This document shows, one piece after another, positions 16,912 through 25,109 of a stretch of 64,000 bases of DNA (positions are counted from its first letter, which is position 1; the number at the start of each line of letters is the position of its first letter). The notes under the pieces were generated by a model. That model saw only the letters and a list, made by a program, of their open reading frames with translations, ran no database searches and was not told where the DNA came from. Both the position numbers and the translations under genes were made by a program. The stretch spans positions 36,885 through 100,884 of the forward strand of contig NZ_BMGY01000013.1 in NCBI RefSeq assembly GCF_014640435.1, read 5' to 3'. Source of the DNA: Hymenobacter frigidus (GTDB lineage: Bacteria; Bacteroidota; Bacteroidia; Cytophagales; Hymenobacteraceae).

Positions 16912-19158
16912 ATGAAAACCCCGCTACTCCCGCTGCTCCTGCTACTCCTGCTGCTAGGCGCCGCCCCAGCCGTCCGGGCCCAAACCACACCGGCCCAACA
17001 GTCACTCAGTCATCCCACCACTCATTCACTCACCGGCCAGGTGCGTGATGCCGCCGGGCGGCCCCTGCCCGGCGTGAACGTATTCCTGAAAACCACTTTC
17101 GACGGGGCCAGCACCGATTCGCTGGGCCGGTTCAGCTTCCGTACGGACCACGTCGCCGGGTCCGCGGTGCTCGTGGTCAGCTTTATTGGTTACGAGCCGC
17201 AGCAGCTGCCTGTGACGCTGGGCCAGGGCGCTGTCTCGCTGCCCACCATTAAGCTCAAAGAAAACCGCGCCCAGCTCGGCGATGTGGTGGTGACGGCCGG
17301 GGCCTTCGAGGCCAGCGACGAGAAGCGGGCCAGCGTGCTCAAGCCTCTCGATATTGTGACTACGGCCGGTGCGCTGGGCGATATCGCCGGGGCGCTCAAC
17401 GCCCTGCCCGGTACCACCCGGGTGGGCGAAACCGGCCAGCTATTCGTGCGCGGCGGGGCCGCTTCCGAAACCAAGCAGTACCTCGACGGCCTGCCCGTGC
17501 AAACGCCCTATGCCGGGGCGGTGCCCAATGTGGCGGCCCGGGGGCGGTTTTCGCCGTTTCTGTTCAAGGGCATGGTGTTCAGCACGGGCGGCTACTCGGC
17601 CGAGTACGGGCAGGCCCTGAGCGCCGTGGTGGCCCTGCACTCCACCGACTTGGCCGAGGAAACCCAGACCGGCGTCTCGCTGATGAGCGTGGGCGGGAGC
17701 CTCTCGCGCACCAGGCGCTGGGCGCGGACGTCGGTGGCCGTGAGCGCCGACTACACCAACCTCGCGCCGTACTACCACCTCGTGCCGCAAAACCTGGGTT
17801 GGGACAAAGCCCCGCTGGCCCTGGGTGGCGCGCTCAAGCTGGCTCACAAAGTCGGGGCCGCCGGTCTATTCAAGCTCTACGCCACCTACGGCCGGCAGCG
17901 CCTGGCCCTGCGCCAGCCCGATGCCAACCCCGAATTTGAAGCCGCCGGCCGGCCCATCCGCCTGGCCAACGACAACCTCTACCTCAACACTACCTACCGC
18001 GCCCCGCTCCGCCGCGGCTGGAGCCTGAACACCGGCCTGGCCCTGACCCAGGACGAAAACACCCTGCGCCCCGACGTGCAAACCGTGCACGAGCTTGACC
18101 GCTCGGCCGTGGCCCGTGCGGTGCTCACCAACGACTCGGCCAGCACTTGGTTCAACCTCAAAATGGGGCTCGAAGGCTATGCCCAGCGCTACCGGCAGCA
18201 GTACCAGCCCACCGTCGATGCCGCCCCGTTGGCCCTGGGCGTGGACGAGCAGCGCGCCGCCGGCTTCGCGGAAAGCGAGCTGGTGCTGGCCAAGCGCCTT
18301 GCGGGCCGCGCCGGCCTGCGCACTGAATACTCGCGCCTGCTGGGCCGCTGGAACGCCGCCCCGCGCCTGGGCCTGGCCTACAAAACCGGCCCCAACAGCC
18401 AGCTTTCGGCCGCCTGGGGCTGGTTTTACCAAACCCCCACCACCGACCTGCTTCGCGTCAGCCGCGCCCTGCAGTTTGAGCGGGCCGAACACTACCTGCT
18501 GACGTATCAGCACCAGGTGAAGGACCGCACGCTGCGGACCGAAATCTACCAGAAGAACTACGCCCGGCTCACCACCTTCGACCGCGGCCAGCCCTTCAAC
18601 CCCGCCGCGTACCAGAACGCCGGCAGTGGCTATGCCCGGGGGCTCGACGTGCTGTTTCGGGACCGCACCTCCATCAAAATGGCCGATTATTGGGTGAGCT
18701 ACGGCTTTTTGGACACGCGCCGCCAGTTCCGCGCCGACCCGATTCAGGCCGTGCCCACCTTCGCCGCCCGGCACAACCTGAGCGTGGTAGGCAAATACTA
18801 CGTGGCCAAAATGCACACCCAGTTCGGCTTCACCTACGCCTACGGCAGCGGCCGCCGCTACCACAACCCCAACCTGCCGGGCTACAACCAAAGCACCCTG
18901 CCCGCCTACCAAGACCTGAGCCTGAACGCGAGCTACCTCACGCACTGGTTCGGCCAGTTCACCATTGTGTACGTGTCGGCTAGCAACGTACTGGGGCGCA
19001 ACAACATCTTCGGCCACACCTACGCCGGGCAGCCCGATGCCAGCGGCCAGCTCCGTAGCGTGGCCGTGACGCAGCCCGCCCCCCGCATGCTGTTTGTAGG
19101 CGTGTTCATTTCGATTAATAAGACGTCGAAAGTGGATTTGGACAAGCGGCCCGACTAA
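16912..19158 (+). CDS. TonB-dependent receptor with carboxypeptidase-regulatory-like N-terminal domain
   Basis: I use ATG 16912 (M-K-T-P-L-L-P), 748 residues. A strong signal peptide (poly-Leu, ending 'AVRAQ') is followed by a CarboxypepD_reg-like domain ('TGQVRDAAGRPLPGVNVFLK'), a plug domain ('LGDVVVTAGAF', 'LFVRGGAASETKQYLDGLPV') and a C-terminal 22-strand-type barrel. It would import a large substrate across the outer membrane using TonB. No SusD partner is adjacent, which argues against a polysaccharide utilisation locus. The next gene, a secreted TPR-like protein, shares its upstream motif, and a kinase and LytTR regulator follow. Confidence 0.92.
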   Translation: MKTPLLPLLLLLLLLGAAPAVRAQTTPAQQSLSHPTTHSLTGQVRDAAGRPLPGVNVFLKTTFDGASTDSLGRFSFRTDHVAGSAVLVVSFIGYEPQQLPVTLGQGAVSLPTIKLKENRAQLGDVVVTAGAFEASDEKRASVLKPLDIVTTAGALGDIAGALNALPGTTRVGETGQLFVRGGAASETKQYLDGLPVQTPYAGAVPNVAARGRFSPFLFKGMVFSTGGYSAEYGQALSAVVALHSTDLAEETQTGVSLMSVGGSLSRTRRWARTSVAVSADYTNLAPYYHLVPQNLGWDKAPLALGGALKLAHKVGAAGLFKLYATYGRQRLALRQPDANPEFEAAGRPIRLANDNLYLNTTYRAPLRRGWSLNTGLALTQDENTLRPDVQTVHELDRSAVARAVLTNDSASTWFNLKMGLEGYAQRYRQQYQPTVDAAPLALGVDEQRAAGFAESELVLAKRLAGRAGLRTEYSRLLGRWNAAPRLGLAYKTGPNSQLSAAWGWFYQTPTTDLLRVSRALQFERAEHYLLTYQHQVKDRTLRTEIYQKNYARLTTFDRGQPFNPAAYQNAGSGYARGLDVLFRDRTSIKMADYWVSYGFLDTRRQFRADPIQAVPTFAARHNLSVVGKYYVAKMHTQFGFTYAYGSGRRYHNPNLPGYNQSTLPAYQDLSLNASYLTHWFGQFTIVYVSASNVLGRNNIFGHTYAGQPDASGQLRSVAVTQPAPRMLFVGVFISINKTSKVDLDKRPD

Positions 19159-19187
19159 CCGGGCTCCCGCTACGGTCCGTCCGGCCC

Positions 19188-19260
19188 GGCGGTTCATCCG
19201 CCTCAAACGACGCTTCGGTCACAAGCATTTTCCCGCGCCTTGGCCGCCCGCCACCTTTGA
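19188..19260 (+). promoter_or_regulatory. Second copy of the shared upstream motif and -7-like element
   Basis: The motif at 19188-19218 starts GGCGGTTCATCCGCCTCAAA and the CACCTTTGA element is at 19252-19260, 33 bases further on. The close agreement with 16815-16888 in both sequence and spacing suggests that one regulator controls the receptor and its neighbour. Confidence 0.6.
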
Positions 19261-19313
19261 ATCATCAATCCCCGCACAACGCTCCATTTCATCCCCTCAT
19301 TCATCTCAAAGCC

Positions 19314-20027
19314 ATGAAAACCACTCTTCCCACCCTCGCCCTGGCCGCTGCTTCGCTCGTAGCCGCCGCCCAAGCCAAAACTACTGCTTTGGCTTCGGCT
19401 TCGGTCGCCGCGCCCGCCGCCAGCACGGCCCCCAGCGCCTACCTCATCGTGATGACGGCCACCGTGGCGGCCCAAAGCGCCGCCGCCACCCCGGCTGATG
19501 TGCAGGCCAACCTTGCCCAGTTGGAGCGGGTGGCCGCTGCCGCCCCCAGCGCCTGGGAGCCCCGTTACTACCAGGCCCGCGGCTACCTCAAGCTCGGCTT
19601 CGCCGGCAAAGACGGCGACCAGCAGGACCAGCTCTTCGACCAGGCCCAGACCGCGCTGGACCAGGCCAAGAAGCTGCCCGGGGCCGACCAGGCCGAGGTG
19701 CTCATCCTGCAAGCCTACATCTACCAGGGCCGCATCATGGTGAGCCCGATGACGCGCGGCATGGTGTACGCGGGCCGCGTGGCCGACGCCCTGGGACAGG
19801 CCAAGGCCCTGGCCCCCGGCAACCCCCGCGTGTACCTGTTGCTCGGCAACGACCTGTTCTACCGTCCCGCCATGTTCGGGGGCGGGGCCGAAAAAGCGCA
19901 GCCCCTCTACGCCAAGGCCAAAGCCCTGTTTGCCACCTTCAGGCCCGCCACGGCCCTGAGCCCGGCCTGGGGTGAGAAAATGAACGACGCCATGCTGGCC
20001 AAAACCAGCGCCGAGGCCACCAAGTAA
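19314..20027 (+). CDS. Secreted TPR-like (tetratricopeptide) protein
   Basis: I use ATG 19314 (M-K-T-T-L-P-T), 237 residues. A signal peptide ends near 'AAAQAKT'. The mature part is helical with TPR-like packing: 'LAQLERVAAAAPSAWEPRYY', 'LFDQAQTALDQAKKL', 'AEVLILQAYIYQGRIMV' and 'ALGQAKALAPGNPRVYLLLG'. It is probably periplasmic and could bind another protein. The shared promoter motif links it to the TonB receptor just upstream, so it may assist that uptake system. A terminator follows at 20037-20090. Confidence 0.8.
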   Translation: MKTTLPTLALAAASLVAAAQAKTTALASASVAAPAASTAPSAYLIVMTATVAAQSAAATPADVQANLAQLERVAAAAPSAWEPRYYQARGYLKLGFAGKDGDQQDQLFDQAQTALDQAKKLPGADQAEVLILQAYIYQGRIMVSPMTRGMVYAGRVADALGQAKALAPGNPRVYLLLGNDLFYRPAMFGGGAEKAQPLYAKAKALFATFRPATALSPAWGEKMNDAMLAKTSAEATK

Positions 20028-20036
20028 GCGACTGCC

Positions 20037-20090
20037 TGCCCGGGCGCTGGGCCTCGCCAACCGGCGGGGGAGCAGCGCCCGGCCTTTTTT
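20037..20090 (+). terminator. Rho-independent terminator between TPR gene and histidine kinase
   Basis: CGGGCGCTG (20041-20049) pairs with CAGCGCCCG (20073-20081), followed by GCC and six T. It ends only nine bases before the kinase start codon at 20100, so kinase expression must come by read-through or from a promoter inside this stretch. Confidence 0.75.
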
Positions 20091-20099
20091 GTTACTTTG

Positions 20100-21230
20100 A
20101 TGGAAACATTTCCCTTCTCCCCCGTGGTTTCCCCCAACGCTTCTTCGGTTCGTCCGCTTCCGGTGGGCCCGCCCGCGGCTGGCGGCTACTTGCCCAGCGG
20201 CGCGGCGCACAGCTGGTGGAAAGCCCTACGCATCATGCTGGTGCTTTCGCTCGTCATCAGCGTCTTGGTAAACCCGCGGGCGTTGGGCAGCTGGGCAGCG
20301 TTTGCCATCACCTACGGCTACACCCTGATGTACAGCCTGAGTTTATGGCTGACCAACGGCTACGTGGTGGAATGGCTCAACCGGCGCTATACCTGGACGG
20401 TGCAACCCGTGCGGCGGCGGCTGCTCACGCTGTCGGTATCGTTGGGGGGCTCGGTGCTGGTTATTTTACTGATGAACGCCGTGCTGCTGCTGTTGCGCGG
20501 CAAGCCGCTGGCCCAGTTGTTTGCCCCGGCCATGTACTGGCCGCTGATGCTGCCGCTCATCATTACGGTCATTATTTCGCTGTTCAATCACAGCCGGGCG
20601 TTTTTCTTCCGGTGGCGCGAGGCCGCCGTGCGCGCCGAGCGCCTCGAAAAAGAAACTGCCGTGACCCGCCTCGACTCCCTGCGCCGCCAAGTTGACCCGC
20701 ACTTTCTATTCAACTCCCTGAATGCGCTCACCAGCCTGGTGGAGGAAAACGACCCGGTCCGCGCCGTGCGCTTCATTCGCCAGCTTAGCCAGGTGTACCG
20801 CTACGTGCTCGACAGCCAGAGCCAGGAGCTGGTGCCGTTGGTCGACGAAGTAGCTTTTGCCGAAAGCTATTTGTTCCTGCAAAAAACCCGTCTGGGCGCT
20901 GCCCTGGCCGTGGAAATGGACCTGCCGCCCGCCGCCCTGGCGCCGTATCACGTGCCGCCCCTGGCTCTGCAATTGCTCCTCGAAAACGTCATTAAGCACA
21001 ACACCGCCTTCCAGGCCGACCCGTTGCACCTGCGCGTGACCCTGGACACCGCCGCCCGCACCATCACGGTGCGCAACACGCTGCGCCCGCGCCGCCTCGC
21101 GCCGGGCGAGTCGTCGGGCCGGGGGCTGAAAAACCTGGCGGCCCGCTACGCTTTCCTGACGGATAAACCGCTGGTAATAGGCGAAGAGGCGGGCGAATTC
21201 GTGGTTGCTTTGCCGCTGCTGAAGCTGTGA
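20100..21230 (+). CDS. Sensor histidine kinase, LytS/His_kinase (PF06580) type
   Basis: This is 376 residues from ATG 20100. Four membrane segments occupy about residues 40-165. The cytoplasmic part carries the LytS-type phosphoacceptor box 'DPHFLFNSLNALTSL' (about 198-212), the N-box 'LQLLLENVIKHN' (about 289-300) and a short G-box 'SSGRGLKNL'. No extracellular sensor domain exists, so it may sense within the membrane or through a partner. The cognate regulator follows at 21388, separated by a palindromic repeat. It has a paralogue at 23179-24198. Confidence 0.93.
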   Translation: METFPFSPVVSPNASSVRPLPVGPPAAGGYLPSGAAHSWWKALRIMLVLSLVISVLVNPRALGSWAAFAITYGYTLMYSLSLWLTNGYVVEWLNRRYTWTVQPVRRRLLTLSVSLGGSVLVILLMNAVLLLLRGKPLAQLFAPAMYWPLMLPLIITVIISLFNHSRAFFFRWREAAVRAERLEKETAVTRLDSLRRQVDPHFLFNSLNALTSLVEENDPVRAVRFIRQLSQVYRYVLDSQSQELVPLVDEVAFAESYLFLQKTRLGAALAVEMDLPPAALAPYHVPPLALQLLLENVIKHNTAFQADPLHLRVTLDTAARTITVRNTLRPRRLAPGESSGRGLKNLAARYAFLTDKPLVIGEEAGEFVVALPLLKL

Positions 21231-21242
21231 TGAATGAATTTT

Positions 21243-21350
21243 AGAACGTCATGTCGAGCGCAGCCGAGACATCTCGCCAGGGGTAGTAAAGCTGCCGATT
21301 AGATTAGTGCTGCACGCGAGATGTCTCGGCTGCGCTCGACATGACGTTCT
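21243..21350. repeat. Dispersed intergenic palindrome, copy 4
   Basis: The arms 21243-21276 and 21315-21350 pair almost perfectly (AGAACGTCATGTCGAGCGCA and its complement). This copy has TCGAGC in place of CTGAGC on both arms, so the arms changed together. It fills the gap between the kinase gene and its response regulator. Confidence 0.9.
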
Positions 21351-21387
21351 TTTGCCTTCGCCTTTTTCTGCTTTAGCGTTACCCTCC

Positions 21388-22173
21388 ATGCCTCTCCGCG
21401 CCCTCATCGTCGAAGACGAACCGCTCGCCGCCCGCCGCCTCGCCGACATGCTGGTTCGCCCGCCCGAACCCGTGCAAATCCTGGGCACGGCCGAATCGGT
21501 GGTGCAAGCCGTGCAACTCCTCGAAGCCGGACCCGTGCCCGACGTGCTGTTTCTGGATATTCACCTGGCCGATGGCCTGAGCTTTGAGATATTTGAACTG
21601 ACGCTGGTGCGCTGCCCGGTTATTTTCACCACCGCCTACGACCAGTACGCCCTGCAAGCCTTCAAGGTGAACAGCGTGGACTACCTGCTCAAACCCATTG
21701 ATGAAGCGGAGTTGACAACGGCCCTGGCTAAGCTGCGTGCCCGCCTGCCCGCCGCCGCGCCCGCCTTCGACCCCGCGCTGCTGGCCCAGCTTATGCAGCA
21801 GATGCAGCAAACCGCGCCTGCCGCCGTCCCCTACAAAACGCAGTTTGTGGTGCGCGTGGGCGAACACCTGAAGGTGGTGCCCGTCGACCAGATTGCCTAC
21901 TTCTTCAGCCTCGAAAAAGCCACCTTCCTGCAAACCATCGAAGGCCGAAAATTCGTGGTCGACTACACCATGGACCAACTCGAAACGCTGCTCGACCCGC
22001 GCCGCTTCTTCCGCCTCAACCGCGCCTACCTGGCCCAGCAGTCGGCCATTCAGGACATCATCCACTACACCAACTCCCGCCTGCAAACCGTGCTCAAGCC
22101 CCTCGCTCCCGATACCCAGGTGCTGGTGAGCCGCGAAAAGGTGAACGTGTTCAAGAGCTGGCTGGACAGGTAG
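21388..22173 (+). CDS. LytTR-type response regulator
   Basis: This is 261 residues from ATG 21388 (M-P-L-R-A-L-I-V). The receiver domain (1-120) shows 'ALIVEDEP' acidic residues, the phosphoacceptor in 'LFLDIHLADG' and the conserved Lys in 'DYLLKPID'. A linker of about 30 residues precedes the LytTR DNA-binding domain (about 150-260, 'FFRLNRAYLAQQSAI', 'VSREKVNVFKSWL'). It pairs with the upstream LytS-type kinase. A likely target is the shared motif upstream of the TonB receptor and TPR genes, but this is inference from proximity. Confidence 0.94.
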   Translation: MPLRALIVEDEPLAARRLADMLVRPPEPVQILGTAESVVQAVQLLEAGPVPDVLFLDIHLADGLSFEIFELTLVRCPVIFTTAYDQYALQAFKVNSVDYLLKPIDEAELTTALAKLRARLPAAAPAFDPALLAQLMQQMQQTAPAAVPYKTQFVVRVGEHLKVVPVDQIAYFFSLEKATFLQTIEGRKFVVDYTMDQLETLLDPRRFFRLNRAYLAQQSAIQDIIHYTNSRLQTVLKPLAPDTQVLVSREKVNVFKSWLDR

Positions 22174-22193
22174 TTTTTGTTCTTACAAAGCTA

Positions 22194-22297
22194 AGAACGT
22201 CATGCTGAGCGTAGTCGAAGCATCTCTCCCGCGTAACTATTCAATGCTGATTGCAACGAAGCGGTAGAGATGCTTCGACAAGCTCAGCATGACGTTC
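22194..22297. repeat. Dispersed intergenic palindrome, copy 5
   Basis: The arms start AGAACGTCATGCTGAGCGTA and end AGCTCAGCATGACGTTC, with a loop of about 40 bases. It lies between the two tail-to-tail LytTR regulator genes. Confidence 0.9.
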
Positions 22298-22335
22298 CCC
22301 TTGCTCATTGCCCATTTTCCCATTTCCCACCGCTA

Positions 22336-23166
22336 TTACCCTTCCAGCCACGCTTTCACGGCGTTGGCTTTTTCGCGGCTCACCAGGATTCCCTCGGCGG
22401 GGGCGGGGTGCAGCTCCACCAGCAGCTTGCCGCCAAAGTGCGGGTGCAGGCGGCGCACGGCCGGTAGCTGGGCAATCACTTGGCGGTTGAGGCGGAAAAA
22501 TTGGGCCGGGTCGAGCAGGCTTTCCAACTGCTCCAGGGTGTAGTCGAGCACAAAGCGGCGGCCATCGGCGGCCACCAGCGTCACGGTTTCGTTTCGGCTG
22601 AGAAACCAGGCAATTTCAGCCACCGGCAGGGGCAATAGCTGCTCCCCTTGCCGAACCAAAAACCGCGTTTTGTAGGGCCGGCCGGGCCGGGGTAGGGCAT
22701 CAAGCAAACGCTCAATTGGAAAATTAGGAATTAAAAATGAAGGATTAAAAATTGCTTCGGTTGAGCCTGCAACGTTCTTTAATTCTTTATTTTTAATTCC
22801 TAATTTCCTCCCCGGCCATTGGCGCAGCTTGGTGAGGGCGGCTTGCAGCTCCGCCAGCTTCACCGGCTTCAGCAGGTAGGCGATGCTGTTGGCCTGAAAA
22901 GCCCGGATGGCATAGGTATCAAACGCAGTGGTGAATATGACCGGGCTGGGCACCACGGCCTGCTCCCAGATTTCTAGGCTCAGGCCGTCGGCCAGTTGAA
23001 TGTCGCTCAGGATGAGGTCGGGCGCGGGGTTGGCGGCCAGCCAGGCCAGGGCGGCGGCCACGGTATCGAGCACGGCCAGCACCTGGACTCCGGGCGCGGC
23101 CTGGGTTAGCAGGCGCTGGAGGCGTTCGGCGGCGGGGTACTCATCTTCGAGCAGGAGAATGGTCAT
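22336..23166 (-). CDS. LytTR-type response regulator with palindrome-derived linker
   Basis: This is 276 residues. The receiver (1-115) has 'LLLEDEYPAAERL', the phosphoacceptor in 'LILSDIQLADG' and 'YLLKPVK'; the LytTR domain is at about 165-276 ('FFRLNRQVIAQLPAV', 'VSREKANAVKAWL'). Residues about 120-150 are encoded by an AT-rich inverted repeat (22718-22808) and have unusual composition ('KLGIKNKELKNVAG', 'IFNPSFLIPNFPI'). The insertion keeps the frame, so the protein should be made. The gene follows its LytS-type kinase by 12 bases. Confidence 0.93.
   Translation of the reverse strand: MTILLLEDEYPAAERLQRLLTQAAPGVQVLAVLDTVAAALAWLAANPAPDLILSDIQLADGLSLEIWEQAVVPSPVIFTTAFDTYAIRAFQANSIAYLLKPVKLAELQAALTKLRQWPGRKLGIKNKELKNVAGSTEAIFNPSFLIPNFPIERLLDALPRPGRPYKTRFLVRQGEQLLPLPVAEIAWFLSRNETVTLVAADGRRFVLDYTLEQLESLLDPAQFFRLNRQVIAQLPAVRRLHPHFGGKLLVELHPAPAEGILVSREKANAVKAWLEG
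22718..22808. repeat. AT-rich palindrome inserted in frame inside a response regulator gene
   Basis: The left arm (22718-22754, GGAAAATTAGGAATTAAAAA...) and right arm (22774-22808) are an imperfect inverted repeat sharing TTAGGAATTAAAAAT. GC content drops sharply against both flanks. It lies exactly in the linker between receiver and LytTR domains and does not break the frame. It resembles the AT-rich intergenic palindrome at 8593-8706. Confidence 0.8.
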
Positions 23167-23178
23167 GGGCGAAAGGAG

Positions 23179-24198
23179 CTACAGGAGCGGCAATTTCACC
23201 CGGAATTGGCCATCGGCCTGCGTCACTTCCACTGGGTGGGCGGCGTGCAGCAGCTCGTAGCGGCGGCGCACGTTGGCCAGGCCCGTGCCGGTGCCGGGAG
23301 TCAGGCCGGCGGTGCGCGGCCGGAGCGTGTTTTCGACCATCAGCACATCCGGTTGCCCGGCCGCCACGGCCAGGCGCAGGTGCAGCGGATGCTGGCGCGA
23401 GGCCACGTTGTGCTTCAGCGCATTCTCAACTAAGACCTGCACGCTGAGCGGCGCCACCCGGCGGGTCAGGGCGGCGGGCAGCACGGCTATATCAACCACC
23501 AGATTATCCCGAAACCGGACTTTGTGCAGCGCCAGGTAGGTTTCGACGAAAGCCAGCTCCTCGGCCAGCGGCACGGTGGCGTGGCCCTGGGCCAGCAGCA
23601 CGTAGCGGTACACATCGGCCAGCTGCTCCACGAATTGCTGGGCGGGCGCATTGCCCGGCTCGATGAGGGCCGTCAGCGTGTTGAGGTTATTGAACAGAAA
23701 ATGCGGGTCGAGCTGGCTTTGCAGGGCGTCGAGCTGGGCCTGGGTGCTGGCGCGGGCCAGCTGGTCGGCGCGGCGGGCATTGGCCTCCCATTGCTGAAAA
23801 AAGTAAAGCGCTTCGTACAGCGTCTGAACCACGGCCGTGGGCAGCAGATTGAACTGCATCTGGTGCAGCAAGTGGACCGGTTTCAATGGGAATAAGGTCG
23901 GGGCCAGTGCGTGCAGCGGCAGCATGAGCAGCACCGTGGCTCCCGCTACAAACGCCACCGACAGCCCCGCCAGCGCCCACAGCCGCCGCCCGGTTTGCTC
24001 CACGCGGGGCAGGCGGCGCAGCAGCCACGTCCACAGCGCTCGGCTGCCCACCCACAGCGCCGCCGTGAAGTAGAGCGCGACCCCCCAACTCACCACAAAC
24101 CGGGCCGGCGCGTCGGCCCCCGCATACGGTCCGTTGAGCAGCGCAATGAGCAGGGCCAGCACGGGGATGCCCCAGCGGCGGAACCGACGGTCATTCAT
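23179..24198 (-). CDS. Sensor histidine kinase, LytS/His_kinase (PF06580) type
   Basis: This is 339 residues with four membrane segments in about residues 10-150, no extracellular domain, then the phosphoacceptor box 'DPHFLFNNLNTLTAL' and the N-box 'VQVLVENALKHN', with 'GTGTGLANV' as G-box. It lies 12 bases upstream of its LytTR regulator and 27 bases downstream of an unknown membrane protein gene, so it belongs to a four-gene operon with the ABA4-like gene. It is paralogous to the + strand kinase; the two systems face each other tail to tail. Confidence 0.92.
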   Translation of the reverse strand: MNDRRFRRWGIPVLALLIALLNGPYAGADAPARFVVSWGVALYFTAALWVGSRALWTWLLRRLPRVEQTGRRLWALAGLSVAFVAGATVLLMLPLHALAPTLFPLKPVHLLHQMQFNLLPTAVVQTLYEALYFFQQWEANARRADQLARASTQAQLDALQSQLDPHFLFNNLNTLTALIEPGNAPAQQFVEQLADVYRYVLLAQGHATVPLAEELAFVETYLALHKVRFRDNLVVDIAVLPAALTRRVAPLSVQVLVENALKHNVASRQHPLHLRLAVAAGQPDVLMVENTLRPRTAGLTPGTGTGLANVRRRYELLHAAHPVEVTQADGQFRVKLPLL

Positions 24199-24225
24199 GC
24201 TGCAAAGATGTCAAACGCGCCGGAG

Positions 24226-25083
24226 TTACCTCGCCCACAGCGGCCGGCCCGCCAGGGCCAGCGCGAAGAGTCCGGCCACGGCCCCGGCGTACAGCGTGGC
24301 CCCGGCCCACGTCAGTAGCGCGGCCCGGCGCGGTGTCCAGCGGCTCAGGGCCCAGCCCAGCAGCGGGAGAACTTGCAGAGCGTGCATGCCCAGGAAATGA
24401 GCCGCGCGCAGGTCGCCGGCGCGGGTGCTCCAGCCCAGGCCGGGCAGGCCGGGGCCGCCATCGGGCGCGCCCACGGTGTGCTGGGCGTTGTGAATCATCA
24501 GGCCGCCCAGCATCGAGCCCACCAAAAACACCAGCAGGCCCAGGCGCAAGCCCCACACGTAGCCCGCCGGCCCGTGCGGGCGGTGCCGCCATGCCAAGTA
24601 CAGGGCCCAGACGGTCATGGCCGTATTCACCGCGATGAAGATGCCCATGGCGGCAAAAAGGAGGCCGTCGAACGCGGTGGCGAGGTTGTAGTGCGACGTG
24701 GTGCCTCGGGCCGCTTGAATGAAAATAACGGCCTGCTCCACTGCCATGCTCAGGGCCACGCCCAGGCTGAGGCGGCGCACGCTGCGCTGGGCCGCGGCCG
24801 GCAAATCGGCTAGTAGCCACCCCAGCGTCCAGGCGAAGGCAATGATGGACAGCGAAAATTTCAGTAGCTTGAGCCACACCAAGGCTCCGGTTACTAGGCG
24901 CTGGTCGAGGGGCAGCAGTACCAGGGCTAGTCCCGCCAGCCCCACGTTCAGCCAGCCCGTCCATGATAGCGCCGGATTCACGCGATGCAGCGTGCGCAGC
25001 CACTCCCGCACCGGTGGCGTGCTGGGAACTGCCGTAGGGCCGGCCGGGGAGAAATTGAGCGAGGAAAGTAGCGCAGTTTTCAT
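24226..25083 (-). CDS. Multi-pass membrane protein of unknown function
   Basis: This is 285 residues with about seven hydrophobic segments. Several histidines lie at membrane edges: 'SHYNLA', 'MIHNAQHTVG' and 'AHFLGMHALQ'. Such spacing can hold haem or metal but is not proof. I do not recognise the family. It lies 27 bases upstream of the LytS-type kinase and 26 bases downstream of the ABA4-like gene, so it is part of that operon and could be the sensory partner of the kinase, which has no sensor domain of its own. Confidence 0.78.
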   Translation of the reverse strand: MKTALLSSLNFSPAGPTAVPSTPPVREWLRTLHRVNPALSWTGWLNVGLAGLALVLLPLDQRLVTGALVWLKLLKFSLSIIAFAWTLGWLLADLPAAAQRSVRRLSLGVALSMAVEQAVIFIQAARGTTSHYNLATAFDGLLFAAMGIFIAVNTAMTVWALYLAWRHRPHGPAGYVWGLRLGLLVFLVGSMLGGLMIHNAQHTVGAPDGGPGLPGLGWSTRAGDLRAAHFLGMHALQVLPLLGWALSRWTPRRAALLTWAGATLYAGAVAGLFALALAGRPLWAR

Positions 25084-25109
25084 GAGTCGAGCAGCTTAAA
25101 AATCGAAGA

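Noticed and set aside
17866..19206. 446-codon open frame on the minus strand
   Set aside because: It is antisense to the TonB receptor, Gly/Ala/Val/His-rich with no domain; a shadow of a high-GC gene.
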